8,832 nt of DNA from JBDIAR01 sp039812545 (GCA_039812545.1 JBDIAR010000141.1:1-8832); one strand, 5' to 3'; positions 1-7,129 are shown, counted from the stretch's first letter. The notes: generated from the sequence alone by a model not told the origin. Program-made: numbers and translations.

Positions 1-53
1 GATGGAGCGGAGGGGTCGGGTCGCATCGACCTCGATGGGAGCGGCGAATCGGT
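1..53. other. window edge, no gene recognised
   Basis: All plus-strand frames are open here, as expected in high-GC DNA, and none gives a recognisable protein. Translations read toward and into the hairpin region and then antisense to aroD, so I assign no gene. The only structure I see is the short inverted repeat CATCGA/TCGATG at 24-37. Confidence 0.4.
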
Positions 54-90
54 GTCGAGGCTCCGACGCCCAGCGCGTCGGGGCCTCGAC
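54..90. terminator. strong hairpin downstream of aroD (candidate terminator)
   Basis: Positions 54-68 and 76-90 form a 15-bp stem with a single G-U wobble and a 7-base loop at 69-75. It lies 27 bases beyond the aroD stop codon on the minus strand. No T-tract follows on either strand, which is common for actinobacterial hairpin terminators, so it could serve either direction. Termination is inferred; the inverted repeat is seen directly. Confidence 0.6.
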
Positions 91-91
91 C

Positions 92-112
92 CGGTCGGCT
101 GTGGCCCGACCG
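92..112. terminator. second hairpin just after the aroD stop
   Basis: CGGTCGG at 92-98 pairs perfectly with CCGACCG at 106-112 across a 7-base loop. It starts five bases after the aroD stop codon (117-119, minus strand) and is the first hairpin met by aroD transcription, ahead of the longer stem at 54-90. A smaller inverted repeat, CATCGA/TCGATG at 24-37, follows further on. Together they look like a tandem terminator. Confidence 0.45.
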
Positions 113-116
113 TGCC

Positions 117-878
117 CTATCGATTGGCGTGCAACAACCGCAGGATCGGCTGCAAATCCTCGACCGGCACCTGCCCGGGCGCCGACGCCCGGCCGACCAT
201 CGCGAAGGTCGCACACGACCCGAAGACTTCGCCCGCCAGGCGCGTGACGACCCCGACGCCCGACATGGACATGGTCAGGACGGGCCGATCGGCATACCGG
301 CTGGTCATGGTGTAGGTCGCATCGAGCAGGGTCAGGACATCGGCGGGCGAGGTCGGCATCACGGCGATCTTGGGGATGTCCGCGCCGCGGTCCTGCATGG
401 CCCGCAGCCTGGCGACCAACTCGTCCTTGTCGGGGGTGGCATGGAAATCGTGGTTGCTCATGACCACGGCGACACCGGCGTGCCGGGCGGCGTGCACGAC
501 CGCGTCGCCGGCGGCGCGATCGACGAAGAGTTCCACGTCGATCGCATCGACCAACCCGGACTCCACGAGGATCCGGTTGATCGCCACGTACTGGTCGGGC
601 GCGATCGGTGTGGCGCCGCCCTCGGCGGCCGTGCGGAAGGTCGCCAGCAGCGGTATGCCGTTCAGTTCCGCGACGATTCGCCCGGCGGCCGCCAGAACGG
701 CGCCGGCGTCCAGCGCCCCCTCGAAGAAGTCGATCCGCCACTCGACGATGTCGAGCTCTCGACCGGTCAGGTCGCGGACCTGGGCGAGCAGGTCATCAAG
801 GGTGCGCCCCGTGATCGGCACGATCACCTTGATCCGACCCTGCCCGAGAACCACGTCTTTCAACGTCACCGTGCGCAT
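117..878 (-). CDS. aroD: type I 3-dehydroquinate dehydratase
   Basis: This 253-residue cytoplasmic enzyme should convert 3-dehydroquinate to 3-dehydroshikimate, the third step of the shikimate pathway, by Schiff-base chemistry. All the known type I active-site residues are present at the numbering known from Salmonella/E. coli: E46 and R48 in 'EWRID', R82 in 'FRT', H143 in 'SNHDF', the Schiff-base lysine K170 in 'IPKIAVM', R213, S232 and Q236. Length matches the usual 250 or so residues. The ATG at 878 is set by an AGGAGG six bases upstream. It lies 63 bases downstream of ligA on the same strand with no obvious terminator between, so co-transcription is likely. It is followed by tandem hairpins. 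Many well-known actinobacteria (Mycobacterium, Streptomyces) use the unrelated type II enzyme, so a type I enzyme is mildly notable. A catabolic quinate role cannot be excluded. Confidence 0.95.
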   Translation of the reverse strand: MRTVTLKDVVLGQGRIKVIVPITGRTLDDLLAQVRDLTGRELDIVEWRIDFFEGALDAGAVLAAAGRIVAELNGIPLLATFRTAAEGGATPIAPDQYVAINRILVESGLVDAIDVELFVDRAAGDAVVHAARHAGVAVVMSNHDFHATPDKDELVARLRAMQDRGADIPKIAVMPTSPADVLTLLDATYTMTSRYADRPVLTMSMSGVGVVTRLAGEVFGSCATFAMVGRASAPGQVPVEDLQPILRLLHANR

Positions 879-941
879 GGCATACCTCCTGACGAAGCCG
901 CCGCCGGCGCCCGCCCTTGCCGACCCCGACTACCTGCCAGC

Positions 942-3098
942 CTAGCCAGGCGGGTCCGCTTCCAGCCCGTCCAGACCGGTGTCGAGCAGCCGGACGAAAC
1001 CCGCCTCGTCCACGATCCGCAGGCCGAGTTCGCGGGCCTTGTCCTCCTTGGACCCGGCGCCCGGACCGACGACGACGACATCGGTCTTCTTCGACACCGA
1101 ACCGGCTGCCCGACCACCGCGCGCGAGAATCGCCTCCTTGGCGCCGTCCCGGGAGAACCCCTCGAGTGAACCCGTGACGACCACGGTCAGCCCCGCGAGC
1201 GTCTGCGGCCGGGTCTCGGCGACCTCGTCGCGCATCCGGACGCCGGCTGCCGCCCACGACGCCACGATCTCGGTATGCCAGTCGACGGCGAACCATTCGA
1301 CGATCGCCTCCGCGATCACTCCCCCGACGCCGTCCACCCCGGACAGTTCGGCGACCGACGCGACGCGGATGGCGTCCAGCGATCGGAAGTGCGTGGCCAG
1401 CGCCCGGGCTGCGGTCGGTCCGACGTGCCGGATGGACAGCGCCACCAGGACCCGCCATAGCGGCTGCCCTTTGGCCTTGGCGAGGTTGTCGACCAGCTTG
1501 CGTCCGTTCGCCGACAGGACCCGGCCAGCGACGATGCCCGGCTCCGGAACGCCGGACGGATCGGTCAGCTCCTTGCGGGTCGCGGCCCGGGTGTACAACG
1601 GCACCCGGGCGATGTCCGCCGGCGTCAGCGCGAACAGTCCCGCCTCGTTGGTCAGCACACCGGAGTCCAGCAGCGCGATCGAACCCTCCCAGCCCAACGC
1701 CTCGATATCGAGGGCACCGCGCGAGGCGAGCCCGAACAGGCGCTCGCGCAACTGCGAGGGGCAGGACCGGGCGTTGGGGCAGCGGATGTCCTTGTCGCCC
1801 TCCTTCTCGGGGGCCAACGCCGCCCCGCACGCCGGGCACGTGGTCGGCATGACGAACGGTCGCTGCGTGCCGTCCCGCAATTCGACGACCGGCCCGAGGA
1901 TTTCCGGGATGACGTCCCCGGCCTTGCGCAGCACAACGGTGTCGCCGATCAACACCCCCTTGCGGGCCACCTCGTGGGCGTTGTGCAGCGTGGCCATCTC
2001 CACGGTCGACCCGGCAACCGTGACCGGCTCCATGACGCCGAACGGCGTGACCCGGCCGGTCCGGCCGACGTTGACCTCGATGTCGAGCAGCTTGGTGGTG
2101 ACCTCTTCCGGCGGGTACTTGACGGCGATCGCCCAGCGCGGCGCCCGCGAGGTCGACCCCAACCGGTCCTGAACCGCAAACTCGTCCACCTTGACGACGA
2201 CGCCGTCGATCTCGTGCTCGACGTCGTGGCGATGGGCGGCGAAATGCTCGACGTACGCGATCACCTCCTCGGCGGACTCGACCACCCGATAGTGCGTCGA
2301 GGTGGGCAGACCCCAGGCGTGCAGGGCCTCGTATGCCTGAGACTGCCGAGTGATCGTCCGATCCCCCGCAGCGCGGGCCTCACCGGTCCCGCCGAGGCCG
2401 TGGACGAGCAGGTGCAGCGGCCGGGCGGCGGTCACCCGCGGGTCCTTCTGGCGCAGCGAGCCGGCCGCGGAGTTGCGCGGGTTCGCGAACGGGGCGCGGC
2501 CGGCGGCCACGAGCGACGCGTTGAGTTCCGCGAACGCCTCGACCGGGAAGTACACCTCCCCGCGGACCTCGAGAACCTCCGGCACGGCATACCGACCGAG
2601 CGGATCGGGGGTCAAGACCGCCGGGAGCCCCGCGATCGTGCGCACATTGTTCGTCACGTCCTCGCCGGTGCGACCGTCGCCGCGGGTCAGGCCGCGCACG
2701 AGGCGACCACCGCGGTAGATGAGGTTGACCGCGAGCCCGTCGATCTTGAGTTCGAGCAGCCAGTGGAACGGGCCCCCGGCGTCGCGTTCGACCCGCACCA
2801 TCCAGGCCCGCAACTCGTCCTGGGAGAAGACATTGTCCAGGCTCATCATCCGGCTGGGGTGGTCGACCGCGGCGAAGTCCGAGGAGAACGTCGCGGCCCC
2901 GACCTGCTGGGTCGGCGAGTCCGGGGTGCGCAGCTGCGGCCAGCGCTCCTCGAGCGCCTCAAGCCGGCGGATCAGCGCGTCGTACTCCCCGTCGCTGACC
3001 GTCGGCGCGTCCTGCACGTGATAGCGGAACTGGTGTTCGCGCACCTGTTCGGCCAGGTCCGTCCACTCGTGGCGGGTCGGCGTCGGGATCTCGGTCAC
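942..3098 (-). CDS. ligA: NAD-dependent DNA ligase LigA
   Basis: This 718-residue protein is the essential replicative ligase, which seals nicks using NAD+ and releases NMN. In order there is an NMN-binding Ia domain (Y26, D36, Y39, D40), the adenylation domain with nucleophile K118 in K-I-D-G, an OB fold (about 325-410), a Cys4 zinc finger (C421, C424, C440, C446), a helix-hairpin-helix region (about 450-620) and a C-terminal BRCT domain (about 632-718). It is somewhat longer than the 670-690 residues common in the family, partly through a stretch at about 505-527 before 'LSANGRK'. The frame is open to 3413, but the upstream part is low-complexity Arg/Gly/Pro. I choose GTG at 3098, which begins V/M-TEIPTP. 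There is no Shine-Dalgarno there, but a CAAGAT box sits at -12 to -7, fitting leaderless initiation. It is divergent from the acyl-CoA synthetase. Confidence 0.96.
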   Translation of the reverse strand: MTEIPTPTRHEWTDLAEQVREHQFRYHVQDAPTVSDGEYDALIRRLEALEERWPQLRTPDSPTQQVGAATFSSDFAAVDHPSRMMSLDNVFSQDELRAWMVRVERDAGGPFHWLLELKIDGLAVNLIYRGGRLVRGLTRGDGRTGEDVTNNVRTIAGLPAVLTPDPLGRYAVPEVLEVRGEVYFPVEAFAELNASLVAAGRAPFANPRNSAAGSLRQKDPRVTAARPLHLLVHGLGGTGEARAAGDRTITRQSQAYEALHAWGLPTSTHYRVVESAEEVIAYVEHFAAHRHDVEHEIDGVVVKVDEFAVQDRLGSTSRAPRWAIAVKYPPEEVTTKLLDIEVNVGRTGRVTPFGVMEPVTVAGSTVEMATLHNAHEVARKGVLIGDTVVLRKAGDVIPEILGPVVELRDGTQRPFVMPTTCPACGAALAPEKEGDKDIRCPNARSCPSQLRERLFGLASRGALDIEALGWEGSIALLDSGVLTNEAGLFALTPADIARVPLYTRAATRKELTDPSGVPEPGIVAGRVLSANGRKLVDNLAKAKGQPLWRVLVALSIRHVGPTAARALATHFRSLDAIRVASVAELSGVDGVGGVIAEAIVEWFAVDWHTEIVASWAAAGVRMRDEVAETRPQTLAGLTVVVTGSLEGFSRDGAKEAILARGGRAAGSVSKKTDVVVVGPGAGSKEDKARELGLRIVDEAGFVRLLDTGLDGLEADPPG

Positions 3099-3104
3099 GG
3101 GGGT

Positions 3105-3110
3105 ATCTTG
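3105..3110 (-). promoter_or_regulatory. candidate -10 box for leaderless ligA
   Basis: On the minus strand CAAGAT occupies exactly -12 to -7 relative to the G of the GTG start at 3098, matching the A at -11 and T at -7 of the actinobacterial TAnnnT element. No ribosome-binding site precedes the GTG. I see no convincing -35 element, as is common for this promoter class. Confidence 0.45.
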
Positions 3111-3126
3111 CCCGACGCGACGGACA

Positions 3127-3156
3127 TTCAGATTTGCCGAGGGTTCGTGGGATGAT
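3127..3156 (+). promoter_or_regulatory. weak candidate promoter for the acyl-CoA synthetase
   Basis: TTCAGA at 3127-3132 and GATGAT at 3151-3156 are spaced by 18 bases, a workable sigma-70/HrdB-like arrangement. The transcript would start near 3163 and leave a 5' leader of about 58 bases. Both hexamers deviate from consensus, and the assignment rests only on spacing and position in the divergent region. Confidence 0.25.
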
Positions 3157-3220
3157 CGCGGGAACCACCCCGCCGCCGGGAGCGATGAAGCCCCCGGCCG
3201 GCCCGGCCCAAGGAGCTTCG

Positions 3221-4714
3221 ATGACGAATCTGGCCTCTGCACTCTTCGACCGGGCGGCGGCGAGCCCCGACCGCCCCGCGTTGATCCTCGACCAGGTGAA
3301 GCTGACCTTCGGACAGCTCGCCGGCGCCACCCGCGCCGCGGCGGGCCGGCTGCGGGTCGCGGGCATCGAACCCGGCGACCGGATCGCCCTGATCCTGCCG
3401 AACGTCCCGGCATACCCCGTGCTGTTCAACGCGGTCCTCGCGGTCGGCGGGGTCGTCGTCCCGCTCAACCCGCTGCTCACCCACTACGAGTTGGAGTACT
3501 ACTTCGCGGACTCCGGCGCCAAGGTCGCCTTCGTGTGGAGCGATTTCGCGCCGCAGGCGCAGCAGGCCGGGGAGGTCACCGGTACCCAGGTCGTCGTCTG
3601 CGGGCCGATGGGTCCGCTCGACCCGGACCCGGAGGCGCCGCCGCTCGCGGAGCCGGTCGCGCGCGGCGACGACGATCTCGCGGTCATCCTCTACACCTCC
3701 GGGACGACCGGTAAGCCCAAGGGCGCGATGCTCACGCACGACAACCTGTATGCCAACGCGAAGATGAGCGGGAAGGACATCATCCGGATCGACGAGAACG
3801 ACGTCGTCATGGGCTGCCTGCCGCTGTTCCACGTCTTCGGGCTGACCTGCGGCCTGAACGCCTCGGTCATCTCCGGCTCGACGCTGGCGCTGGTTCCCCG
3901 GTTCGACCCGGCCAAGGTTCTCGAGGTCATCGAGTCCGCGAAAGTCACGATCTTCGAGGGTGTTCCGACGATGTATGCCGCTCTGCTGCATCACCCGGGC
4001 GCCGAGACGGCGGACACCTCGTCGCTACGGACCTGCCTGTCCGGCGGGTCGGCGATGCCGGTCGAAGTCATGCGCGCCTTCGAGGAGAAGTTCGGCTGCG
4101 CCATCTTGGAGGGGTACGGGCTGTCCGAGACCTCCCCGGTGGCGTCCTTCAACATGCTCGATCGGGAACGTAAACCCGGAACGATCGGCGTCGCCGTCCC
4201 CGGCTGCGAGATGCGACTCGTCGACCTCGACGGCAACGACACCCCGGCCGGCGAGGTGGGCGAGATCGCGATCCGCGGTCAATACCTCATGCAGGGCTAC
4301 TGGCAGAAGCCGGAGGCAACCGCCGAAGCCATCCCGGACGGCTGGTTCCGCACCGGTGACCTCGCAACGGTGGACGACGAGGGCTACTACACCATCGTGG
4401 ACCGCAAGAAGGACATGATCATCCGCGGCGGCCTGAACGTGTACCCCCGCGAGGTGGAGGAGGTGCTGTACCAGCATCCGGACGTCGCAGAGGCAGCCGT
4501 GGTCGGCATACCGGATGAGATGTACGGCGAGGAGATCGGCGCCGCGGTCGCCCTCAAGCCGGGCTGCGAGACCGACCTGGAAGAGATCAAGGCCTTCGTC
4601 AAGGAGCATCTGGCGGCATACAAGTACCCCCGGGTGCTCTGGCGGATGGAGGGTCTGCCCAAGGGACCCACCGGCAAGATCTTGCGGCGCGAGATCAAGG
4701 CACCGCAGAGCTGA
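3221..4714 (+). CDS. AMP-forming acyl-CoA synthetase (FadD/LcfB-like)
   Basis: This 497-residue ANL-superfamily enzyme activates a carboxylate with ATP to an acyl-adenylate and then the CoA thioester. Motifs are complete: the P-loop 'YTSGTTGKPKG' (158-168), 'LEGYGLSET' (296-304), 'WFRTGD' (375-380), hinge 'DRKKDMIIRGG' (394-404) and the C-terminal catalytic lysine K486 in 'GPTGKILRR'. The segment 'MGCLPLFHVFG' (197-207) resembles bacterial long-chain fatty-acyl-CoA ligases such as LcfB, so a fatty acid is the likeliest substrate, though an aromatic acid (4-coumarate type) is possible. The length is short to normal for the family. An upstream in-frame ATG at 3185 and the open frame to 3134 are rejected because ATG 3221 has AAGGAG at 3210-3215, five bases away, and starts the conserved N-terminus. 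The gene is divergent from ligA and upstream of the transpeptidase by 142 bases. No adjacent beta-oxidation genes are visible. Confidence 0.93.
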   Translation: MTNLASALFDRAAASPDRPALILDQVKLTFGQLAGATRAAAGRLRVAGIEPGDRIALILPNVPAYPVLFNAVLAVGGVVVPLNPLLTHYELEYYFADSGAKVAFVWSDFAPQAQQAGEVTGTQVVVCGPMGPLDPDPEAPPLAEPVARGDDDLAVILYTSGTTGKPKGAMLTHDNLYANAKMSGKDIIRIDENDVVMGCLPLFHVFGLTCGLNASVISGSTLALVPRFDPAKVLEVIESAKVTIFEGVPTMYAALLHHPGAETADTSSLRTCLSGGSAMPVEVMRAFEEKFGCAILEGYGLSETSPVASFNMLDRERKPGTIGVAVPGCEMRLVDLDGNDTPAGEVGEIAIRGQYLMQGYWQKPEATAEAIPDGWFRTGDLATVDDEGYYTIVDRKKDMIIRGGLNVYPREVEEVLYQHPDVAEAAVVGIPDEMYGEEIGAAVALKPGCETDLEEIKAFVKEHLAAYKYPRVLWRMEGLPKGPTGKILRREIKAPQS

Positions 4715-4748
4715 GCTGGAGCGCTGGCAGCTGATCCGGCGCGTTCTT

Positions 4749-4778
4749 TTGGTAGGCGTCGCCTTCGTGGGTGACACT
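4749..4778 (+). promoter_or_regulatory. weak candidate promoter for the L,D-transpeptidase
   Basis: TTGGTA at 4749-4754 and GACACT at 4773-4778 are 18 bases apart in the 142-bp gap between the two plus-strand genes. Transcription would start near 4785, about 70 bases before the ATG. A small stem GGACG/CGTCC (4783-4795) would lie at the transcript 5' end. The match is modest, so read-through from the synthetase gene is an equal possibility. Confidence 0.25.
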
Positions 4779-4856
4779 AGAGGGACGCGCCGTCCGTCCG
4801 ATGCGCCCCGGTATGGGGTCGACGCGCGTTGTGCAGCTCGATTCGGGAGATCCTTC

Positions 4857-6122
4857 ATGCGCCGACCGCTTACCGCCCTTGCCGCTCTGTTGACCGCGAC
4901 CGCACTCACCCTGACCGGGTGCAGCAGTTCGACGCCGGCCACCAGCGCACCCAAGGGTTCCGCGACCCCGGGACAGTCCGCGACGCAAACCGACGGCACC
5001 CAGGAGTCCCCGTCGCCGACGCCGACGGTGCCCCCGGTCACCATGACTCCCAATGTCGTCAGCGGCGCCGCCAAGGTTCCGGTCGATACCGTGGTGAGCG
5101 TCGCGGCCAGCGGGGGGAACCTGTCCAGCGTCGCGGTCAGCTATGTCGACGCCAAGACGAAGAAGCAGGTGCCACTGGCCGGCGGGCTGTCCGACGACAA
5201 GGCGAGCTGGACCGCAACGGAGCTCCTCGAGCCCGGCACCCTGTACACCGTGGCCATGAAGGGCACCAACCCGGAGGGGACGGCGAGCCAGACCACGTCC
5301 ACGTTCACCACGCAAGCGCTCAGCCGCAACGAGCAGATCTATCCGACGCTGCTGCCGGACGACGGCTCGACCGTCGGGGTGGCGATGCCGATCATCATGA
5401 CCTTCGATCTGCCGGTTCCGGACAAGGCGAAGGCGCAGAAGCTCATCTCGATCACGACCACGCCCGCGACGCCCGGCGCGTTCAACTGGATCTCCAGTCA
5501 CGAGGTGCACTGGCGGCCGGCGAAGTACTGGGCGCCCGGCACGAAGGTCGTCGTCGACGCCCCGCTCAACGGGGTCAACCTCGGTAAGTCCAAGAGCGGC
5601 ACGGTCATGTACGGCGAGTACTCCCGTCACGCCGCCTTCACGATCGGCTCGAATGTCTCGGGCCAGATCAACCTCAAGACCCACCAGATGACGGTTTACA
5701 ACAACGGCGCGGTCGTCAGGACCATCCCGATCACGGGCGGCAAGCCGGCCAGCCAGACCCGCAGTGGCATCAAGGTAATCATGGCCAAGCGGGACCACTT
5801 CACCATGCGGGCCGAGTCCCTGGGCCTGAACCAGGGAGACTCCGAGTACTACCAGCCGGTCTTCGTCGATTACGCGCTACAGGTCACCCACACCGGGGAG
5901 TACCTCCACAGTGCCCCCTGGTCGATCTACGCCCAGGGCCGCTACAACGTCAGCCACGGCTGCGTCGGCATGAGCATCGCCAACTCGCGCTGGCTGTACA
6001 ACTACATGAAGGTCGGCGACCCGGTCGTGGTGACCGGCTCCACCAAGTTCATGCAGTTGGGCAACGGGTACGCCGACTGGAACGTCTCGTGGGCGGACTG
6101 GCAGAAGGGTTCGGCCGCCTAA
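4857..6122 (+). CDS. lipoprotein L,D-transpeptidase (YkuD domain, Ig-like N-terminus)
   Basis: This 421-residue exported enzyme should form 3-3 cross-links in peptidoglycan on the outer face of the membrane. The signal peptide (1-21) ends in the lipobox L19-T20-G21-C22, so C22 should be lipidated. A Ser/Thr/Pro linker (about 23-60) follows, then two Ig-like modules (about 60-155 and 155-262) and the YkuD catalytic domain (about 265-395). The catalytic residues are H351-S352 in 'HSAPWS', then H367 and nucleophile C369 in 'NVSHGC'. The H351 to C369 spacing of 18 equals that of mycobacterial LdtMt2 (H336, C354). A tail rich in Trp (W408, W412, W415) closes the protein, as in actinobacterial homologues. 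ATG 4857 is chosen for GGGAGA at 4845-4850 and the signal peptide, although the frame stays open to 4515. Its TAA interleaves with the stop of the convergent methyltransferase-like gene. Confidence 0.93.
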   Translation: MRRPLTALAALLTATALTLTGCSSSTPATSAPKGSATPGQSATQTDGTQESPSPTPTVPPVTMTPNVVSGAAKVPVDTVVSVAASGGNLSSVAVSYVDAKTKKQVPLAGGLSDDKASWTATELLEPGTLYTVAMKGTNPEGTASQTTSTFTTQALSRNEQIYPTLLPDDGSTVGVAMPIIMTFDLPVPDKAKAQKLISITTTPATPGAFNWISSHEVHWRPAKYWAPGTKVVVDAPLNGVNLGKSKSGTVMYGEYSRHAAFTIGSNVSGQINLKTHQMTVYNNGAVVRTIPITGGKPASQTRSGIKVIMAKRDHFTMRAESLGLNQGDSEYYQPVFVDYALQVTHTGEYLHSAPWSIYAQGRYNVSHGCVGMSIANSRWLYNYMKVGDPVVVTGSTKFMQLGNGYADWNVSWADWQKGSAA

Positions 6123-7129
6123 CCGGCGGCGACGTCGCCGATGCGGTCGGCGACCTCCAGGCAGGCCCGCTGCCGCGAGATCGCGTCCGCCGGGTTCGGC
6201 ACGCCGGCCAGCCCGCAGCTGGGGGTCACCACCACCGATGCCAGACTCTGCGGGTCCAGGCCGAGGGTATGCCAGGCGCCGATCACGATGTCCGCGGCGA
6301 CCTTCGAATCCACCGGACCCGAGGTGGGGACGGCACCGGCATACAGGATCTGACCGCTTTCGACGGCGACCGCGACGGACTCCCAGCCGCGGGGTCCGAG
6401 CAGGGTGACGTCGAGGCTGAGTGCGCGGGCGCCGGTCTCCCGCAACAGCGCAATCGGCGGGTCGGCGGCGCAGCAGTGCACGATGGCGTCCTCCTGCGGG
6501 AGGACCGCGCGCAGGTTCGCGACGGCGGTCTCGCGGGTGATCGCCGGCAGACGCCCGAAGCCGCTGGCCGTCGGGAGCCTCCCGGCCAGGATGGCCGGGA
6601 GCGAGGGTTCGTCGAGTTGCAGGACGAGATCCGCTCCGGGGACGAGCCGCCGGACCAGCCGGAGGTGGTCCTCGATCCCCTGCCGCAGCGATTCGGACAG
6701 GTCGCGGCAGGCGCCGGGGTCGACGACCGCGCGTTCGCCGCGGGGCAGCCACAGTCCGGCCGCGAGGGTCCACGGGCCGCAGACCTGGAGCTTGAGGCGA
6801 CCGGCATACCCGTCGTAGGCCTCGGCGAGTTCGTCGAGATCCTCGCGCCACAACGCGGCGGTGCGCGCCGCATCCCTCCCGGGCCGGTCCACCAGGCGCC
6901 AGCCGGACGGTTGCAGGTCGACGGGTAGGTCGACGAGCAGGCCCGCGGTGCGGCCGATCAGGTCGGCGCCCGGGCCGCGGGCCGGCAACTCGGGCAGGTA
7001 CGGCAGGTGACCGTCCGCGAGAATGCCGGACACCTCACGCAGCGCGGTCCGGATATCCGTCCCCGGCCAGGACCCCAGGCCGCTCGCCAGGGCGGGCGCG
7101 GCTGCCGGTGACGGGCTCCGTTCGGTCAT
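6119..7129 (-). CDS. MetE C-terminal-domain-like methyltransferase, role unknown
   Basis: This 336-residue protein resembles the C-terminal catalytic barrel of cobalamin-independent methionine synthase and lacks the N-terminal half of full-length MetE (about 750 residues). The zinc ligands can be matched: H218 and C220 in 'VHCCA' (E. coli H641, C643) and C305 in 'TPSCGL' (C726). The position matching the ligand E665 appears to be D240 in 'LSLDV'. 'QLDEPSL' (171-177) matches the homocysteine-side 'QIDEPA' motif. It is related to the short MetE-like proteins of actinobacteria such as Rv3015c, which lies beside ligA in M. tuberculosis; here two genes separate it from ligA. The methyl donor is unknown. 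The ATG at 7129 overlaps the stop of the upstream lipoprotein gene as ATGA, with no Shine-Dalgarno, so translation is probably coupled. Confidence 0.82.
   Translation of the reverse strand: MTERSPSPAAAPALASGLGSWPGTDIRTALREVSGILADGHLPYLPELPARGPGADLIGRTAGLLVDLPVDLQPSGWRLVDRPGRDAARTAALWREDLDELAEAYDGYAGRLKLQVCGPWTLAAGLWLPRGERAVVDPGACRDLSESLRQGIEDHLRLVRRLVPGADLVLQLDEPSLPAILAGRLPTASGFGRLPAITRETAVANLRAVLPQEDAIVHCCAADPPIALLRETGARALSLDVTLLGPRGWESVAVAVESGQILYAGAVPTSGPVDSKVAADIVIGAWHTLGLDPQSLASVVVTPSCGLAGVPNPADAISRQRACLEVADRIGDVAAG

Noticed and set aside
129..1169. Long plus-strand open frame opposite aroD and ligA
   Set aside because: It is an antisense shadow of two well-identified genes, with composition typical of high-GC opposite-strand frames.
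1974..3155. 393-residue plus-strand open frame opposite ligA
   Set aside because: It mirrors the ligA codons, shows no recognisable domain, and lacks a credible ribosome-binding site.
3134..3220. Upstream starts for the acyl-CoA synthetase, including ATG 3185
   Set aside because: They lack a good ribosome-binding site, while ATG 3221 has AAGGAG five bases upstream and starts the conserved sequence.
3099..3413. N-terminal extension of ligA in an open frame
   Set aside because: The added 105 residues are Arg/Gly/Pro-rich without family similarity, and would overlap the divergent synthetase start. The family N-terminus begins at 3098.
4709..4733. Possible terminator after the synthetase (AGCTG/CAGCT)
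   Set aside because: The stem is only five base pairs with a nine-base loop and no adjacent T-tract, too weak to call.
4515..4856. Upstream extension of the transpeptidase frame
   Set aside because: It overlaps the synthetase gene in another frame and would bury the signal peptide and lipobox.
4025..5798. Minus-strand open frames opposite the synthetase and transpeptidase
   Set aside because: They are His/Arg/Gly-rich shadows of genes confirmed by catalytic motifs.
5877..6851. 324-residue minus-strand frame across the convergent junction
   Set aside because: It spans two real genes in the wrong frame and is arginine-rich low-complexity sequence.
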